The notes beneath the pieces were generated by a model. It did not search any database. It saw only the letters and a list, made by a program, of their open reading frames with translations, and was not told where the DNA came from. Positions 22,598 to 37,000 of a stretch of DNA of 64,000 bases are shown piece after piece. How positions within the stretch are numbered: position 1 is the first letter of the stretch; the number at the start of each line of letters is the position of its first letter. The position numbers and the translations under genes are program-made. Origin of the DNA: Eretmocerus hayati (taxonomy: Eukaryota; Arthropoda; Insecta; Hymenoptera; Aphelinidae); the NCBI GenBank assembly GCA_029851415.1, contig CM056744.1, positions 14,453,268 to 14,517,267 of the forward strand. The letters are read 5' to 3'.

Positions 22598-23420
22598 CGT
22601 CAACTGCGATAACTTTGGGACACTTTCGACTTTTTTTATCATTGTTTTTCGTGGAGCTCGGGGAGGTTACGATAAAACCCACCTCAGCCCGTGACCAATC
22701 GAAAGCTGAAGATCTTAGCTTTCGATTGGCGTAAACTAGAGCTCATTTCGAGCATTCTATTCGAAGATACGGTCGTAGAAGCAAAACACTTTTTACAAAA
22801 CCTGGGGTAGGGTAACTTTGAGACGCTCCAAGTTCAACTCATGTTACTTTTGTTCTGGAATAGAGAATCGACCCTATCTGGTCATAAATTGGAGGCCGAA
22901 AACGTTGGCTTTCAGTTGCTTTTTGAAACGTCCCGATCGGATGTTTCTACGCCGAGTAATGCTTATTAGAAATTAATCAGCTATTCGAACCAATTTTCTG
23001 AGATTCGGCAAAATTCGTATGGAAATTGGAAATTAGTCCAAATAGCTCATTAATTTCAAATGAGCATTACTCGGCGTGGAAACATCCGATCGGGACGTTC
23101 CAAAAAGCAATTGAAAGATAACGTCTTCTACTTTTAATTCGTGAACAAAGAGGGTCGATTCTCTATTTCAGAACGAAAGTAACATGAGTTAAACTTGGGT
23201 TGTGCCAAAGTTACCCTACCCCAGGTTTTGTAAAAAGTGTATTTGCTTCTATGATCGTATCTTCGAATAGAATCCTTGAATCGAGCTCTAGTTCACGTCA
23301 AACAAAAGCTAAGATTTGAAGCTTTCGATTGACCATCGGGTTTTATCGTAACATCCCTGAGCTTCACGAAAAACGCTGACATAAAAGTTCGAAAGTGTCC
23401 CAAAGTTACCCCAGTTGACG
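22598..23420. mobile_element. 823-bp near-palindrome (fold-back element)
   Basis: Two arms of almost 400 bases face each other across a short centre near 22990-23040. The outer ends are CGTCAACTGCGATAACTTTGGG (22598) and CCAAAGTTACCCCAGTTGACG (23420). Matching inner blocks include TTACAAAACCTGGGGTAGGG with its partner near 23215, AGAGAATCGACCCT with its partner near 23155, and ACGTCCCGATCGGATGTTTC with its partner near 23085. Non-coding. Confidence 0.9.
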
Positions 23421-25900
23421 GTAGCGCCAAATACGACTGAGAACATCAGCAACTGAGTCTTGCATCAGGATGATAGAATCTGTATTGTGGGACAAAAATA
23501 TGAGACCGAAAGAGTGCCTATGTGCAAAAAATCTTGTTATAATTTCTGACAACGCGTACACTCAAGTGTTCGCATCGGCTCTCCTGAATTTCGAATATTG
23601 CAAAAATCAACTTCTTCTTGCATCGTACATCTGTATCAATTTTTATAAAACAGGCCTCCGTGGAGTTTCAATTACAATAATCCGGTTCAATAAACTGAAA
23701 AAATAGACTACCATTGATGAAGATGATTTTCAAAATCGAAAATTTGAGGTGTCAATAAGATCTTCATATTCTATGAAAGTTTTGAACACACTCCCAAAAA
23801 ACATGAAGTATAGCATAATCACAAGAATTCTTTAAAAAAAAATCACAATATTTCCATGAATGACGAAAATTATTGCATGGAAATGTAATGAATAATATGA
23901 ATGTATGGTGATAGATGGGGATAGATTTTTAGGTGGTTAGGAACAAATTATCATAACCCTGCAGCATTTTCATTCAGCATTATTATCGTTCAAACATACT
24001 CCAAAAACGTGACTTGGGCATTATGAAGATCGAATTTTTCCTTCAAAAACGGTGCAAAGAACAGGAAGACCATGAAAATCGCGCACGACTTTTCATAAAA
24101 GTGATTTCGGATATCAAATTCTCAAAGCCAATAGCTCTAGAAAAACATACGATTCTTCAACATCAGGTTCATGTTATAGGATATTTTTGCTAGAATTACC
24201 TTTCCATCTTATTGAAGAGAGTGATACGTGGTAACAGTTTTTTTTGCTCTGGACCAACAGACAAAGATAGCTTTCCGCAAACGTTAAGAGGAATTTTCCA
24301 ATGACGAATTTGATCCAAAAGATCAATTTACGCATTTACTGTTGGTGATAACAGCAAAGTCCAAGGGGAGATAATACATAAACTACTCTCGTGACTCAAT
24401 CTCAGATTTAGATTGCTCTGATGTGGAAAACCGTGTCCTTCGAAATAACTGTCATGCTCTTGAAAATTATTGTGACTTTTTTTGATATGACCGAATCAAA
24501 ATATGTAACATCAATCAGAAGTTGTTCAAACAATTTCAAATATTGGTCGTGTAGGGTATACATTAACTTGATGCTATAAAATTGATTACCGTGCAATCAA
24601 CCAACCTAGGAACAAAGTTCTTGACGAGTCACGTTTTTCAATATTTTTTATACTACATATCATTCTACGCAATAGCTTAATTGTTGATTTGTGTCTTCAG
24701 AGAATATTGAAAGGATAAAATGCAAGTCAAGTAGCATTTATGTCTTGGAAACTGTGAATCGATAACTCGACCACGTGATCTTAATTATTACCCATTGAGC
24801 AATGCCTAATGGTTCCCATCCAGCGAATTTTCTATCGTTGCTGTATAATTTTTTTTGAAAGTAGAAATCATATCACCATTATAGGTTTAAAAATCTGTGC
24901 ATTCAATGAGTAATCTTCGAAATTGGGCTATGGGTAAAAAAGTCCGCTCTGTTAACAATCTTTGCCTGGCTCACGTAGTTTCTTTCCAAATAATCGAAAA
25001 AAGTACCAGTGTAGAATTTAATAAAATGGATTTTGTTTGTCTTGACTTGTCCTTGGAAGTATGTCACGTTGGTGATAATTCGATTAAAATCATCTTAATT
25101 TCATTCCATTGCGCCAAAGACAAATCGTCACTTTCACGGAGTGGCAAAATCATCCAGCAATAAAAAAATACGTAAATTCTAGCACACTAAATTCAAAATA
25201 TCCATCACACCATAATGTCTACAACGGCAACCCACGACCTGTAATAAACCAAATCTATCACAGATAGAAACAATCACCTTATCCCTCATACAAATTTGCA
25301 ATCAGCTTTTAGCTCAAATCGTCTCGTAAAGTCACTTCGCAGAATTTTCATTGAAAATCGTGTCTAGTTCAATACACTCTCTTTCCAAATATCCTCATCG
25401 ATAAGAATCTCGGTCGCGCAAAATTTGTTGCCCCATCCAATCTCTTCCAGAACAACGCCCCCGTACTGTAACACAAAGTAATATATATATTGTACATCAC
25501 TGCCAGACTAAAAGACGCCCATTCGAATCCACAAAGTCTCACAAAGTCGATCATGAGCAAACATCTGGGCGCACATAATATTCTAATACACCGATACACA
25601 CACCCCTTGCAAAATATATTACACCTCAAGAATCTGACTCTGAATACAAAATTTACAAGGCCCAGAGCGAGGCTCAGAGGGTAATTAGGGCCCCGCTGTT
25701 TTCGTGGTCTGTTACCTGTTTGCAAATCCTTCGGATTACGATATTGGACTTGGCCAAATTTTCCGGCCTAAATTTACGACCCTTACTCTGAACACCTTAC
25801 AGTATAGTACACTTTTAACCCCCCCCCCCTCCACCACTATTTACTAACCCCCAAACTCGCGTTTCCCCTTCTACTTCCAAGTACCAGAGTAGCAGCTGAT
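23421..25900. other. Intergenic stretch upstream of the girdin-like gene
   Basis: Open frames of 60-118 codons here (for example 23470-23706, 24408-24596 minus, 24897-25163) carry no motif that I recognise, and none has a second exon or paralogue in the window. Short poly(C) and TA tracts occur near 25820 and 25482. Confidence 0.35.
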
Positions 25901-26186
25901 GTTTTGGGCATGAGGCCCATCACGACGCAGAGCAGAAGATCGGAGCAATCGGAGTCGCGCTCATCTCCGCGACTGTTCGCTAATATTTTGGCAGTCTGTG
26001 TCGAGAATTTGACGAGAGAACATCGCAGAGCTAACTATAAGAGCTGTTGTGTTTCTTTGAGAATTTTTCCAAGTTGTGTTCCATTTTGAGTGTGGATTGG
26101 AGTACAAACTTTTTCTAAGTTTAGATAGAACATTCTTGTGAGAGAAAGAAGGGTTGAGGCGAGGAGTGTTTTGGTGTGAGACCAGG

Positions 26187-29100
26187 ATGGCGAAGACGAC
26201 GATGATGGGCCGGATCGAAGTTGAAGATTTTTTGAACGGTCCTCTTGTCACCTGGTTTTTAAGCTGTTTGCAGCCCTGCGATAGGGAATCCATCACATAT
26301 GAAGATCTTGTTGATGGGGCCCTCGTGCACAGCGTCTTTCTGCAAATGTGAGTACAAAATTTTTATTTGATTTTTTACGATCTTGTGGTGTTCTGATTAC
26401 GAGACTAAATAGTGCGCCAGAGAAAATTTTCATTTCACGTGTAGAGAACGATCGATGTAGATCATTATCGTGACGTATAGTGTTTGCATTTTTTACTCGA
26501 TCGCATAGATAGAAATGCTATGAAATCTTTGAGAATTTTTTTATTCACTTGGTGCACGTGCAAAACGAGCACGTATCATTTATCTGTTGTCTGACTAAAA
26601 AGATGCTGTACTACTTGGAAGTGAGAGGCTCGATCGATGCGCGCGAGCGCTTGCGGAATGATTTTGTTGTTCGGGGAAGTTTGACGATTTCCGATTGTTC
26701 AGTTCATGAGCCGCGGTAACTTTATACCAAAACTTTCGATCAAAGAAATTTCTTTATAGAATTTGATGTTGAATTCGAGCTGGGAATAACGACAATACAA
26801 TGGTGCATTTACTGATTGAGCGCGATTCATTGTCCAATTTGAAAATCGATTCTATTGCAGCTATAGCGAATTTCTACGCCAAGTCAATATTTGAAATGTG
26901 AAATTCAGGTGTCGGAGTATGTACATATTGAAAAGTTATATAATCTCATTTTTCACAAGGTTTTGAATAAAATTGTTGAGGCGTTTCTCTGGCACTCGTA
27001 TGAAAGAAAAATTAACACAATTCGTGACTGTTTTTTCTTTGATTGTATGGGGATGTGCTGGTTATTTTTGCTCTGGTCTGTGCATGTCGCCAATCATCAA
27101 TTTATGTAAATGATCACTAAATTTCTCGATTTGTAAAGTGCTACTTTTAATGATTTGCAGTGATTGACGGATTTTGAGATAAATTTCCTCCGCTTTTTTT
27201 AATTATTAAAACGCTTTTTATTTTCTATATATCTATATTATATCAGGCGTTTTCTAGTACGTGTCTCGACTGGAATTTGTGTGCGTGAATATGTTTTATC
27301 CGATCCGATCTCGGCTAGGGTCCCTACTCGCACATGCAGCAGCAGACAGCTCATTACCAACAAAATGCGAAAATGTCTCGTAGCCGGCGTTCTGCGAGGT
27401 AATCGTGGCTTTCTGCTTCCCAGTGATAACTAATGAGTGTGTCCGGGCCGGGTGGAAGTAATATGCTTTCCGGGAGTATTTGCTGTGCCGTGTTCTCACA
27501 TAAATGCAACTTTTTGCATGCTGTGGGACTGGGTGTTATGAGAGAGGGATGCCTTTACATGGCGTCGTGTCGTGACGTGCCCCCCTCCGACACGACTTCG
27601 TTTATTCATCTAACTAACTGAAATATGGTCTATGACCTTCAAAATATTGTGTCGGAGTAGCGCAAGGTCTTCTAGAAACTAGCGAAATTAGGAAAAAATT
27701 TGTGGGTTGTTTTATCATGGCGTAAGGGATGTCACATTACAGCGTGTTTCCCCTATTATAGGACATGTATTTTTTTGTGTCAGTTCACCGATACTCCACA
27801 AAATATTCAATGTGAGACGGAATTGTGAGCTTTTTGTATTCAAAATGATGTAAAAATTATATTTTACTGTGTGCAAGTGGAATAAGGTGGAATAGTTACC
27901 CAGAAGTTATTTTGGTCGAGTTCCTGGATATATTTATCCAAAGTTCGCATCCTTCATAATCTCAGACTTTGTCTCTGACCTTGCTATTGGTCTCTCAGTG
28001 TTTGATGGTAACCTCTGAGCCACCCTATTGTCATTTGATTTGAAAGAATATTGTCCAAAATAAAAATTTTGACTTTTGGTGGTGATAGATTTTAGGTACT
28101 CATTTTGGTGATATTTTCAAAAAAATTTTTTTTTCGTATTTTGAATTTTGTCCATTCGCGAGATAATACCAAAATATGAAATAACATGTAGGTCCCAGAT
28201 CCCCAAAAAATGAATTCCGACTTTGAGATGCGATCAAAATTTTGCGTGTCTAAAGTCTACCACCTAGGTAATTAAGGGTTTACCCCAGTATCATTGCAGC
28301 CATCTCACTATATCCTCGAAGGCTAGTCCACCAATCCACCAAATCTTCCGCAAAATTCTCTACTGATTAATAGCATACATTTTGGATATCGAAATATTTC
28401 GAATTCAAATATCTCATATATGCTCTAGTTTTGAAATTCTCATGACATATACTGTATAGGGAACGATTCTAAATCATACTTGTTCATTTTCAGGGATCTA
28501 CCCGTCGTGGAAAACGAGATACTGCCCACGGGTCGAAATTCAGCTGCTCGTTCTAGGAATCTCCATAGAATCCTGTCGAACCTACGACACTACTACGAGG
28601 ATGAGAGCTGTGCAATAATTCTGCAGACTCCCAACGTTGCAAATTTGGCAAAGGAGCCGAGGCTTCACGTTAAAGAAGCTGAACTACTTTTCTCGCTACT
28701 GTTGGGTTGTGCCGTTACCTGCCCAAACAATGACAGCTTCATTGGTGGAATTCAGCAGCTCGACGAGGAAAGTCAAAAGTGCATCGCATCGTGTATTACG
28801 CAGGTAAATTTTGAACAGTTCGATACATCATTTTGTTGGCAGCCTGAGAACTCTTCGACTTTTCTTGAGTATTAGGATGAATGAGTAAATTTCAATTTTG
28901 AGACGATTGATGGTCTCGGTTTGCACTTGATAAGTATTTTGACCATCTTTTTCTTCCAATCCGGACAAACTCCTTCAGAAGAGCAACATTTTCATATCAG
29001 TACAAAGCAAATCATTGTATTACGTTATTTCTCGATTACAGACAATTATAACTCATCATTCGCGAATAAAGATAGCTAAAATGAAATCATTATTATTTCT

Positions 29101-32100
29101 AGGTATTGCACGTCCCTGGCATTGTGATAAGCGAATCGATGTTCGTCGAGGACCAGGATGGCGTACCATCAGGCCATCCTACTAATATTCAAAAGGCTTT
29201 CGAGCATCTCCGAAGAATCAACTACGAGCGCAATTTCTATCGTGAACAATTGCGATCCGTCACCAAAGAATATTTCGGGGACGAGGCATCGACACTCGAG
29301 ATTGAAGATCAGATAGGTGTCAAGGTCAAGGCAATGCTTGATCGTAAGAGCGAATCTTTGAAGGAGGAGCTTGGAAGGTGCGAAGCTGAACTAAATGACT
29401 GCCGATCAAAGCTAAGGCACTTGGTGGTTGAGCTTCAGGAGAAACAAGAGGACCTCTGCGAGACGAGAGAGGAACTTGAATTGTCCAAGCAAGAGGTCTT
29501 TAGGATGAGGAGTGAGATCGAAGTCTTAGGTAAGCGAACCATCTTGTAGATGAGAGGAAACATTTTTTCGTTTCATGTGGTAATTTTCATTGAATTCTAA
29601 GTTCACAATTTTCAAATTTAGAAATTTTTGAAAGAGTAAACACGCACTCGTACAATGTCAATTTTTACAGTTACCAATCATAGAATGATCTATGAGTTTC
29701 AAAATTGGATATTTTCCGCGTGAATGGTATCTTAGACACTCTGAAATGATATACCCTCAGAAATGAAATGATAGAATTTCTGAAAATGGAATCTCAAGAT
29801 ATGTCAAAAATTGATCGTGTTGTGAATTTTCAACTCTTAGAGCTCTTGGATACTAATTCTATCTCTCGAGTGCGTCACGATCATCATAAAATGTTAAAAT
29901 CTTTAATCTCATCCCTCCAACTGTGATCGATGGAAATTGGAGTGATAGTTTGAGATTGAATTCTCATATTACCAATCGAGAATGCACAATCACTTGTAGT
30001 CGATATCATGGGAATTAGAGAAATCTTCGTGTTGAAGGTTGCATTAGTGCATCGAATAACAGTGTGCGAGCTTGAATGATCTTTGATCATTTCCCTCTGA
30101 TTGAATTCGTCTGTTTATATCAAAACAAATACCTTAAGTATTATATCACATATCCAAACTGCATATCATGGGGTTTAGCAGAGGTTTTTTAGCAAATGAC
30201 TTATCGAGTCCTCTAAAAGCTCTTACTTATAAGGTATTTATTGATGGTACTGTATTCGGGAGGAGTTTTTTTGGTGAATTGAACAAGAACTTGTTGCATC
30301 TTTGAAGAAGCACAATGGCATCGAAAAAATGCATTCAGTTTTCTTGCATTTTTGAAAGAGCGAAAATTCCACATCATTCCGATCCTTGAAAATATGCCAA
30401 ACTTCGTTCTAATGAGATATCAAAGAAAAATTCTGTTTTAAATCAAGTCTCGACCTTTTCTCCATGCTATTACTGTGACAAAAGCCTTACGATAAATTAT
30501 TCTTCTTTCATAGCAAAAGAAAACCGACGCATCAAAACATACGAGGATGAGCTCGACATTTTTCACGAGACTAAGATGAGAGCAGACCGACTCGAGCAAG
30601 AGATTGCAAAATTGAAAGAGAAGTTGGCAGACATAGACTACTACAAAACTCGAGTAAATGAGCTCACCGCCGTCAACAAACTCCTGATGCAAAGTAAGGA
30701 CGCTCTCGTAGAGGAACTCGCCGAGTACAAAATAAGAGCAGAGAAAGTTCCGACATTGGAGAAGAATATCAAGAGGTTGGAGAGTCAGATTGGTGATCTA
30801 GTCGCTGAGAATTCGGATGTGCGCAGGAAATATGAAGAAATGGCCGACGAAAATGCCATTTTAGGTAAATTTGAATAATCTTAATATCTTACGCTCAACA
30901 TTTTCACATGCTTAATTTCAATCTTCGCATTAACGCTGTTAACAAAACCCACTGCAAATGTTTTATCTTTATAATTCGGAGTTATCTCAATCATCTCTGG
31001 AACCAATGTTTGCTCGAAACTTTTTACATGTAACAACCCACAACTAATAATGATGATTTTTATTTCAGAAACTCAAGTAAGAACCACAATGAACGAGTCC
31101 ATTCGCATGGTGCTCGACAGGTCGGACTCATCGTCCTGCATTCCGGATAGCATCTTGGAGCAGCTGGCCAACAGCACCCAGTCTCAGGCTTTGAAGATGG
31201 AGTTCGAGTCCCACCGAACCTGCTCCATGGACACCTCAAACGACTCATTCATCCCTGACAGCCCATCAAAGATGCCAGAGTCCAGGAAAAATCGATGGTA
31301 TATGTCTTCAACAATTGAGGCCCTGAAAGGAGATATGAGGCGGCTTGCTCAAAGAAACGAGCAATTGGAGAAGTCTCACATGGAGTCATCGGACAGTGGC
31401 GCTAGAATCGCAGCACTGGAGCAGAGCATCGCCGCCATGATGGTTGAGAACAATCAGCTGAAAGGTCTTTTGAGCAGCTCACAGATGCGAGCTAACGAGA
31501 TGGAGCTGAGCCTGGGCGAAGCCAACAAAAAAATCGACGAACTCAACGCCAAACTAGCCAATCCTGTTGACGACAGAGTTCATCAAGAGTTGGAGTCCGA
31601 GAGCCGGATCAATGAGCTGGAGGAGCAGATTAATCGATTGAGAAACGAGAGAGATACTGCTGTAAGTCTATACGAAGAGGAGTCCAAGCTTGTTGATGAG
31701 AAGAATCAGTGTCTAGAGGCGTCAGCTGCAGTTATCGGAAGGCTCGAAAAGCTTGTTGAGAAACTCGAACGCCAGTGTAATGAGGAATCCAAGGAGTCAG
31801 CTAACCTCAAAGAATTAGTGCAACTCCTCAACGATAAGACGCCTATTAGTTCTCCTACAGGTTTCCCAAGTCAAGACCAGGAATGGCGACGCAACAGAAT
31901 CAAGGCTTTGATCGAGTACTTCGAGATGCGTTCCAGACTCTATACCGAGTTCAAGCAGATGGCTCGAGAGCGTGATTCACTCAAGGAACAACTGAGAAAC
32001 TCCAAGAATGAGATTGAACAACTCAACACTTCTATAGCCAGTCTCAAGAACACCTGTAGTTTCTTAGAAGAAGAGAGGAGAGCTGGTGTCATGTCCAGTA

Positions 32101-33032
32101 CATTGATGCCTCCAGAAGAACACAGAAGATCACCTCCAAGGTTCATGAACTCGTTCGAAAAGTTGAACGACGACTACCACTGCTGCGCGGACATAAGTAA
32201 AGCTAATTCAGACCTACTTGTTGAGAAACAAAAGCTCATGACCTTCATCCAGACTCTTCTTGACCAGAACAGAACTCTAGTGAAACAGATCATAGAAGCA
32301 AGAGAAGATAACCACAAACAGAAGATGCATAATTCGGAGACGGTGAATCAGCTGACAAGGCAGAAAGAGAAGCTCGAGGAGAAGATCATGGACTACTACA
32401 AGAGGGTTGAAAGCTGCAAACCAAAAAAGAAGACTTCGACAAATCTGGTCAAAGCAACATTCTTCAAGATGCGCAGAGCTGGTTCAGAGATGTTCAATCG
32501 AAGCAGGAACTCTTGGATCGAGGTTAACCCTGTCATGCCCGCTCCGGACTTTGAGTTCTGCAGAGGTTCAGACTTACCACAGAACCAGAGGACTAATCAG
32601 AATAGAAACCGGAATCCAGCTGACGTTCTGAAAAACTTTGACCCAGAAAGGTTCAGTTTTGGAGGACGCAACTCTATCCTGGATCCAAGGTCACGACAGT
32701 CCGTCGACTTTAGTAGCGGGGACGAGATGGGAAACCCATTGATGGAACCCAGGTCAAGACAATCAGTCGACTTTTTGACTTTCTGTAACAGGAATGACGA
32801 CGAGGACTTCTATGAGGAATTGGAGGAGACACTTCACGAGACTTCAAAGGAGATTGCTGATGTGTTTGCCAACAAGACCGTGGACCTGTCATCCAATGGG
32901 GATGAAAGAGACAAGGATAGCGAAGAAGAGAGCAAGGGAAGAGGATCCATGGCCAGTGATGAATTCGACAGGCCCGAGTCTAGGATTGGATTCTACTTGG
33001 ATATGCATTATCCCACTAGCCATGCCTACTGA
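26187..33032 (+). CDS. Girdin-like (CCDC88/Girdin/Daple family) coiled-coil protein
   Basis: Predicted cytoskeletal and signalling linker. Girdin/CCDC88 proteins pair an N-terminal HOOK domain with a long coiled coil and act with actin, microtubules and G-protein signalling. Five exons join cleanly: 26187-26347, 28494-28803, 29103-29529, 30514-30864 and 31069-33032 (TGA), phases 2, 0, 1, 1, giving 1,070 residues. Residues 1-170 form the HOOK-type domain, with the family motifs PLVTWFLSC, LVDGALVHSVFLQ, LLLGCAVTCPNN and FIGGIQQLDEE. Coiled coil follows from about 190 to 810, interrupted near 420-510. A basic segment KMRRAGSEMFNRSRNSW comes next, then an acidic, Ser-rich tail with a repeated RSRQSVDF motif (about 955 and 979). 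It is shorter than vertebrate girdin or Daple and lacks a GCV-type PDZ-binding end (it ends TSHAY). The ATG at 26187 has a good context (CCAGGATGG) and is the first in frame. The tail is lineage-specific as far as I can see. Confidence 0.9.
26348..28493 (+). other. Intron 1 of the girdin-like gene
   Basis: It begins GTGAGT and ends TTTTCAG. Two kilobases with no inverted-repeat element recognised, in contrast to the introns of the secreted-protein genes downstream. Short frames at 26891-27109 and 27433-27621 show no homology that I recognise. Confidence 0.6.
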
Positions 33033-33473
33033 AGACTTGTTTTTTGTTCAGAGTCTCGAGAGACGTTTGATGGTTTTGTTTTAGTTATCTTTTGTTCTCT
33101 GAGAAGATGCATTCTACACTTTGTGTTATCAACTGTCGTTAATTTTCTCTGATATCTTCGATTTCATCATGGCGTAGTAACGTTTCTCATACTCTATGAC
33201 TGTACTAGATTGTACTTTTTTGGCATTGGGACCAGGTGTCTCGTACTTCATATTCACTCTTTCTCAAATTCTTTAATCAAGATGAATATTGTATTTCGAA
33301 TGAAATTTTGGTTTATTGTGAGATTATAAGAAAATGTTGTGAATATTATTTGTAAAATATTGCTGTGTTAATTAGTACTTATAATGACAAGAGATTATGT
33401 GAAAAATTGGTAGAAATTAGTTCAAAATATTGTATATATGAGATTTTGTAAATATTTGAGATGAGTTTATGTT

Positions 33474-33479
33474 AATAAA
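33474..33479 (+). terminator. Poly(A) signal of the girdin-like gene
   Basis: AATAAA in the context GTTAATAAATGG, about 440 bases past the stop codon, at the end of an AT-rich 3' untranslated region. Confidence 0.6.
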
Positions 33480-34084
33480 TGGATTTTTTATAAACCATCA
33501 GTATTCACTTTCACGTACATCATTACTTTAAAACCATCGTTCAATCGTATTTTGAACCAATTTTTCTTTCTGCCAGAGGCTTGCATTTGGGTAAAATCTG
33601 CTTGAATACATGAAATTTTGATCAGGGATTGCAACGGCGTGAAACTCTTTTCCCTCTTCAAAATTTAATGGATGATTCAACTTGAAGAAAATTCAGAGAT
33701 CGTTGATGCAACAGATCGACGCATCATTAACTTCTTACTGAAAGCAAAATATCATTTCCTCATTAGTGTAATTAATTCGCAGAACCATTTAACAAGTACA
33801 ATTATAGTTAAATAAGAGTAACGTATTCAAGGTTATCGTATTAGTGATGCCTCATAAGTTGACCTGTTGTTTGAATATGGGAAGTCTGTTCGTCAAATAT
33901 TAATTTACTTAAAGTAATTAGGCGCTCTAGAGATTCATCAATATTTATCAATAAACGAATTTTATCAAGCTATCAATTCTTTCAGAGCACGATAAAGTAA
34001 CTATGTCACGTCTGCAGTAAATTTTCACGATTTCATTAGAAGTTAGTTTGCCTTGATATCAAAAAGTTGCGTTTCGATCCCAAG

Positions 34085-37000
34085 ATGGGTTCCAGACTAT
34101 TCTGTTTTTTGTGCACGATCGGATTTATTTTTATCCAAAACAAGGGCACTGAGGCTGTTAGGTAAGCAGAATTGGAAATGAAAAACATTGGGGCCCAGTT
34201 GTTGTCAGTGAGAAAATATTAGCGAACCGAGACCTATGATGAATTCAAACAATTACACTGAAACGAATATTGGACGCTCAAGAAAAATCTCAAAATCCCA
34301 GGATTTATTTGAAGAAAGGAATTTCTTCTATCGGAGTCAATATTTTCAGTTTTCACAGTTCGAAATGATAACGAGTGCAATTTTCTCCAAATGACTGAAC
34401 AACCTTCCGGAGGCAACTCTGATTTTCAGTTCTTACAAAAGTTACAATATTTATGCACGTGAATTGAATATCTCGCGCTTTTTGTGAACTACGCTGAAAC
34501 AACTATTTCCAACACTTTCTTCGAGACGAATGATAACGAAATAATAAGATCAAATTACTCTGCAAAGACATTTTCTAGATCCCGAAATCCCCCAGAGAAC
34601 TCTTTAGTCGAACTAATTAATAATCCTCGACCAGGTCGAGAATAATCATCAATGATGTATTCGATTACTACAACAAAGGGTTTGGTGAACTGATTGAAGC
34701 ACTGGGATTGAATGAGACAATTGATGTACCAGCAATCATCAAGGTAAGAAGTCCTTTCTGATTTTGGGAGTCAAATTGTATGCTTTTGTGAATAATAAGG
34801 TAAGTGTGCCTAATACGCCCCCATATTTTAATATACCCCCACTCAAGTTCTCGAATGTACAAATCCGCAGACCTTGCCGCGCATTTTTTCCATGTTTGTC
34901 ACGTTGAAATATGAGAAAATAAACGTTTTTGACCGATCCTAGATGACCCGGGCCTTTCTTAGAATAGAAAAACTGATTTCGGTACTTCCGACTTCTTTTT
35001 TGTTAGTCACTAAAAGTTATGCCAAACAAAATTGATGGAATCAATTTCAACGTGCTTTAACTCATTCTCTTTGTCTTTGACCCAACTTCAAAATGCTCTA
35101 TGCAGAATTGCAAAATTCGACTTCTAACCGATTCTACGCTCACATTACTAGAAAAAGCCCAGTGTTCCTAGTATGCCCCCGTGGTTTTTTTTCAAACTCG
35201 TTCTTCACTCAATCAGAATACATTAATTTAACCATGAAAATTCACAAGAGGGTAAAAAAAGCTGCAAAATGAGCTAAAGTACACCTCATTTGGCCGTCTG
35301 GGAGCCAAGATATCCCGATTTCACGAAAAACCCGTAGAATCTCATGGAAATAGGCCTCTTTTTCACATGGGGGCATATGAGGAACACACTGTCAAAAACT
35401 CGCAAAAAACCTTTTTTTGCAAAAATTGAGACAGCTCGGCTCCGATTCATTGAAATCAAACGTGCTTTAGCTCATTTTGAAGGTCTTGAAACAAGCTTTC
35501 AAATCAGCTAAAGGACGTTGGAAAATATTGAGGTGGGCCAAAATTGTGAGCAAAACAAAAGTAGTGGGGGCATATTAGGCACACTAACCTCATTTTCAAC
35601 TTCATCTCTTTTCGCAATGATTAACTTAAGGTAACCTGATCATTGTTGATCCCATCATGGATTACGTTCATTGGATGAGTACAAATTTTAGCAATTGTTT
35701 GCAATTTTTCTTGGGTATAGGGTTTGAGACGAATCAGGGTACAAAGCTATTTTAAACCCTTTTTTGGCGAGAACGCACTGAGAATAAAATATTGCCGTCT
35801 GAACAATACGACTGTATTGTTACGTGGTATTGCCGTCAGACCAATACTGGATTGTCACCAGAGCAAAATAATTTTGTTATTGAACCAATCTGGCACGAAT
35901 AACCTAAAAAATCGTTGGATTATATTTGTCCCTTTGCGGTGCTATCCCGTGCAAAAAATTGGTAGCTTTTGTAGCAAAAGAACCGTAATATGACTGTTAA
36001 TCCATTAAGTAACGGGGCATTGTAAGTATACGCGTTATATTTAACTATTCTGGCTCTAATACCAGATCACCAAACCGCTCTGATAGATTGATGCGATAAC
36101 AAAATTGGTATTGTTCTGCAGCAAATACCATTTTGGTCGTACGACAATACGCATGGCCGTACGACCAAAATTTTTTTCTCAGTGCGAATTAAAAATAAGT
36201 TATCCGTCAATACATTTTTTTCTCAAAAACGAAGCATAGATCTTATGGCTAATGAGGTGTCAAAAAGTCATGGCAGGCTTGTTTGAGCCAGGTAGTTTCG
36301 ATGGAAATGACAAATCCGTGTAGAATTTTCAAAAGTATTCATGACCCAACACGCAGACGCAAGAACAATATTCGTTTACACTTTTGAAATTTGCTGAAGA
36401 TTCTGGAATCGATGGATGAACCTGCTTGGTTTCACTTTCAATTTATTCCAAGACTCTTTGGGCTCCATAACACTCTCGAAAGAACTCGGAAATCAATCAA
36501 GAATAAAAAATATCTATGTGCCCATAGTAAACAGAGCGCCAAATCGCGAGTAAAACCACTTTCGAGAGTATCATAATGTGACCATGTTAGTCACGGTTAT
36601 GATCTTCTGACTTGATAAAACAGTTAAGATTCACAGAGTTTAACTCTCTGGTAGGTATACAAAAAATACACAAGTGAATTTTGCAAATGTTTTCATATTG
36701 CAGGAAAAGGCTTTTGAGACAAAAAACGGAAAATGCTACAACGGATCTCTTCGTGGACTTTCAAATGTTCAAAGACATGGAAACATGTACCTAGGAATTC
36801 AATATCCCATCGACATATCAGGAGAAGTACTTTTACCTGAAGTAAATGGCTCTTACCAGGTGTCTGGATTTGATAGCAAGAGCAACAAGGATTTCGTTTG
36901 TGACATAAGCTACTCATATGTGAATACTGTGATGAAATTTAAACTCATACTCGATCCCTTCTTCTCATTAAAATCGAAGATAGAATTAAAAGTTCTAGAT

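Noticed and set aside
22190..22612. 140-codon open frame
   Set aside because: No domain, no splice partner, and it runs into the arm of the 823-bp palindrome.
24897..25163. 88-codon open frame upstream of the girdin-like gene
   Set aside because: No recognisable family and no exon partner. Composition is ordinary for chance frames here.
26154..26186. Earlier start for the girdin-like protein
   Set aside because: The upstream in-frame codon at 26154 is TTG. The ATG at 26187 has good context and fits the HOOK-domain start.
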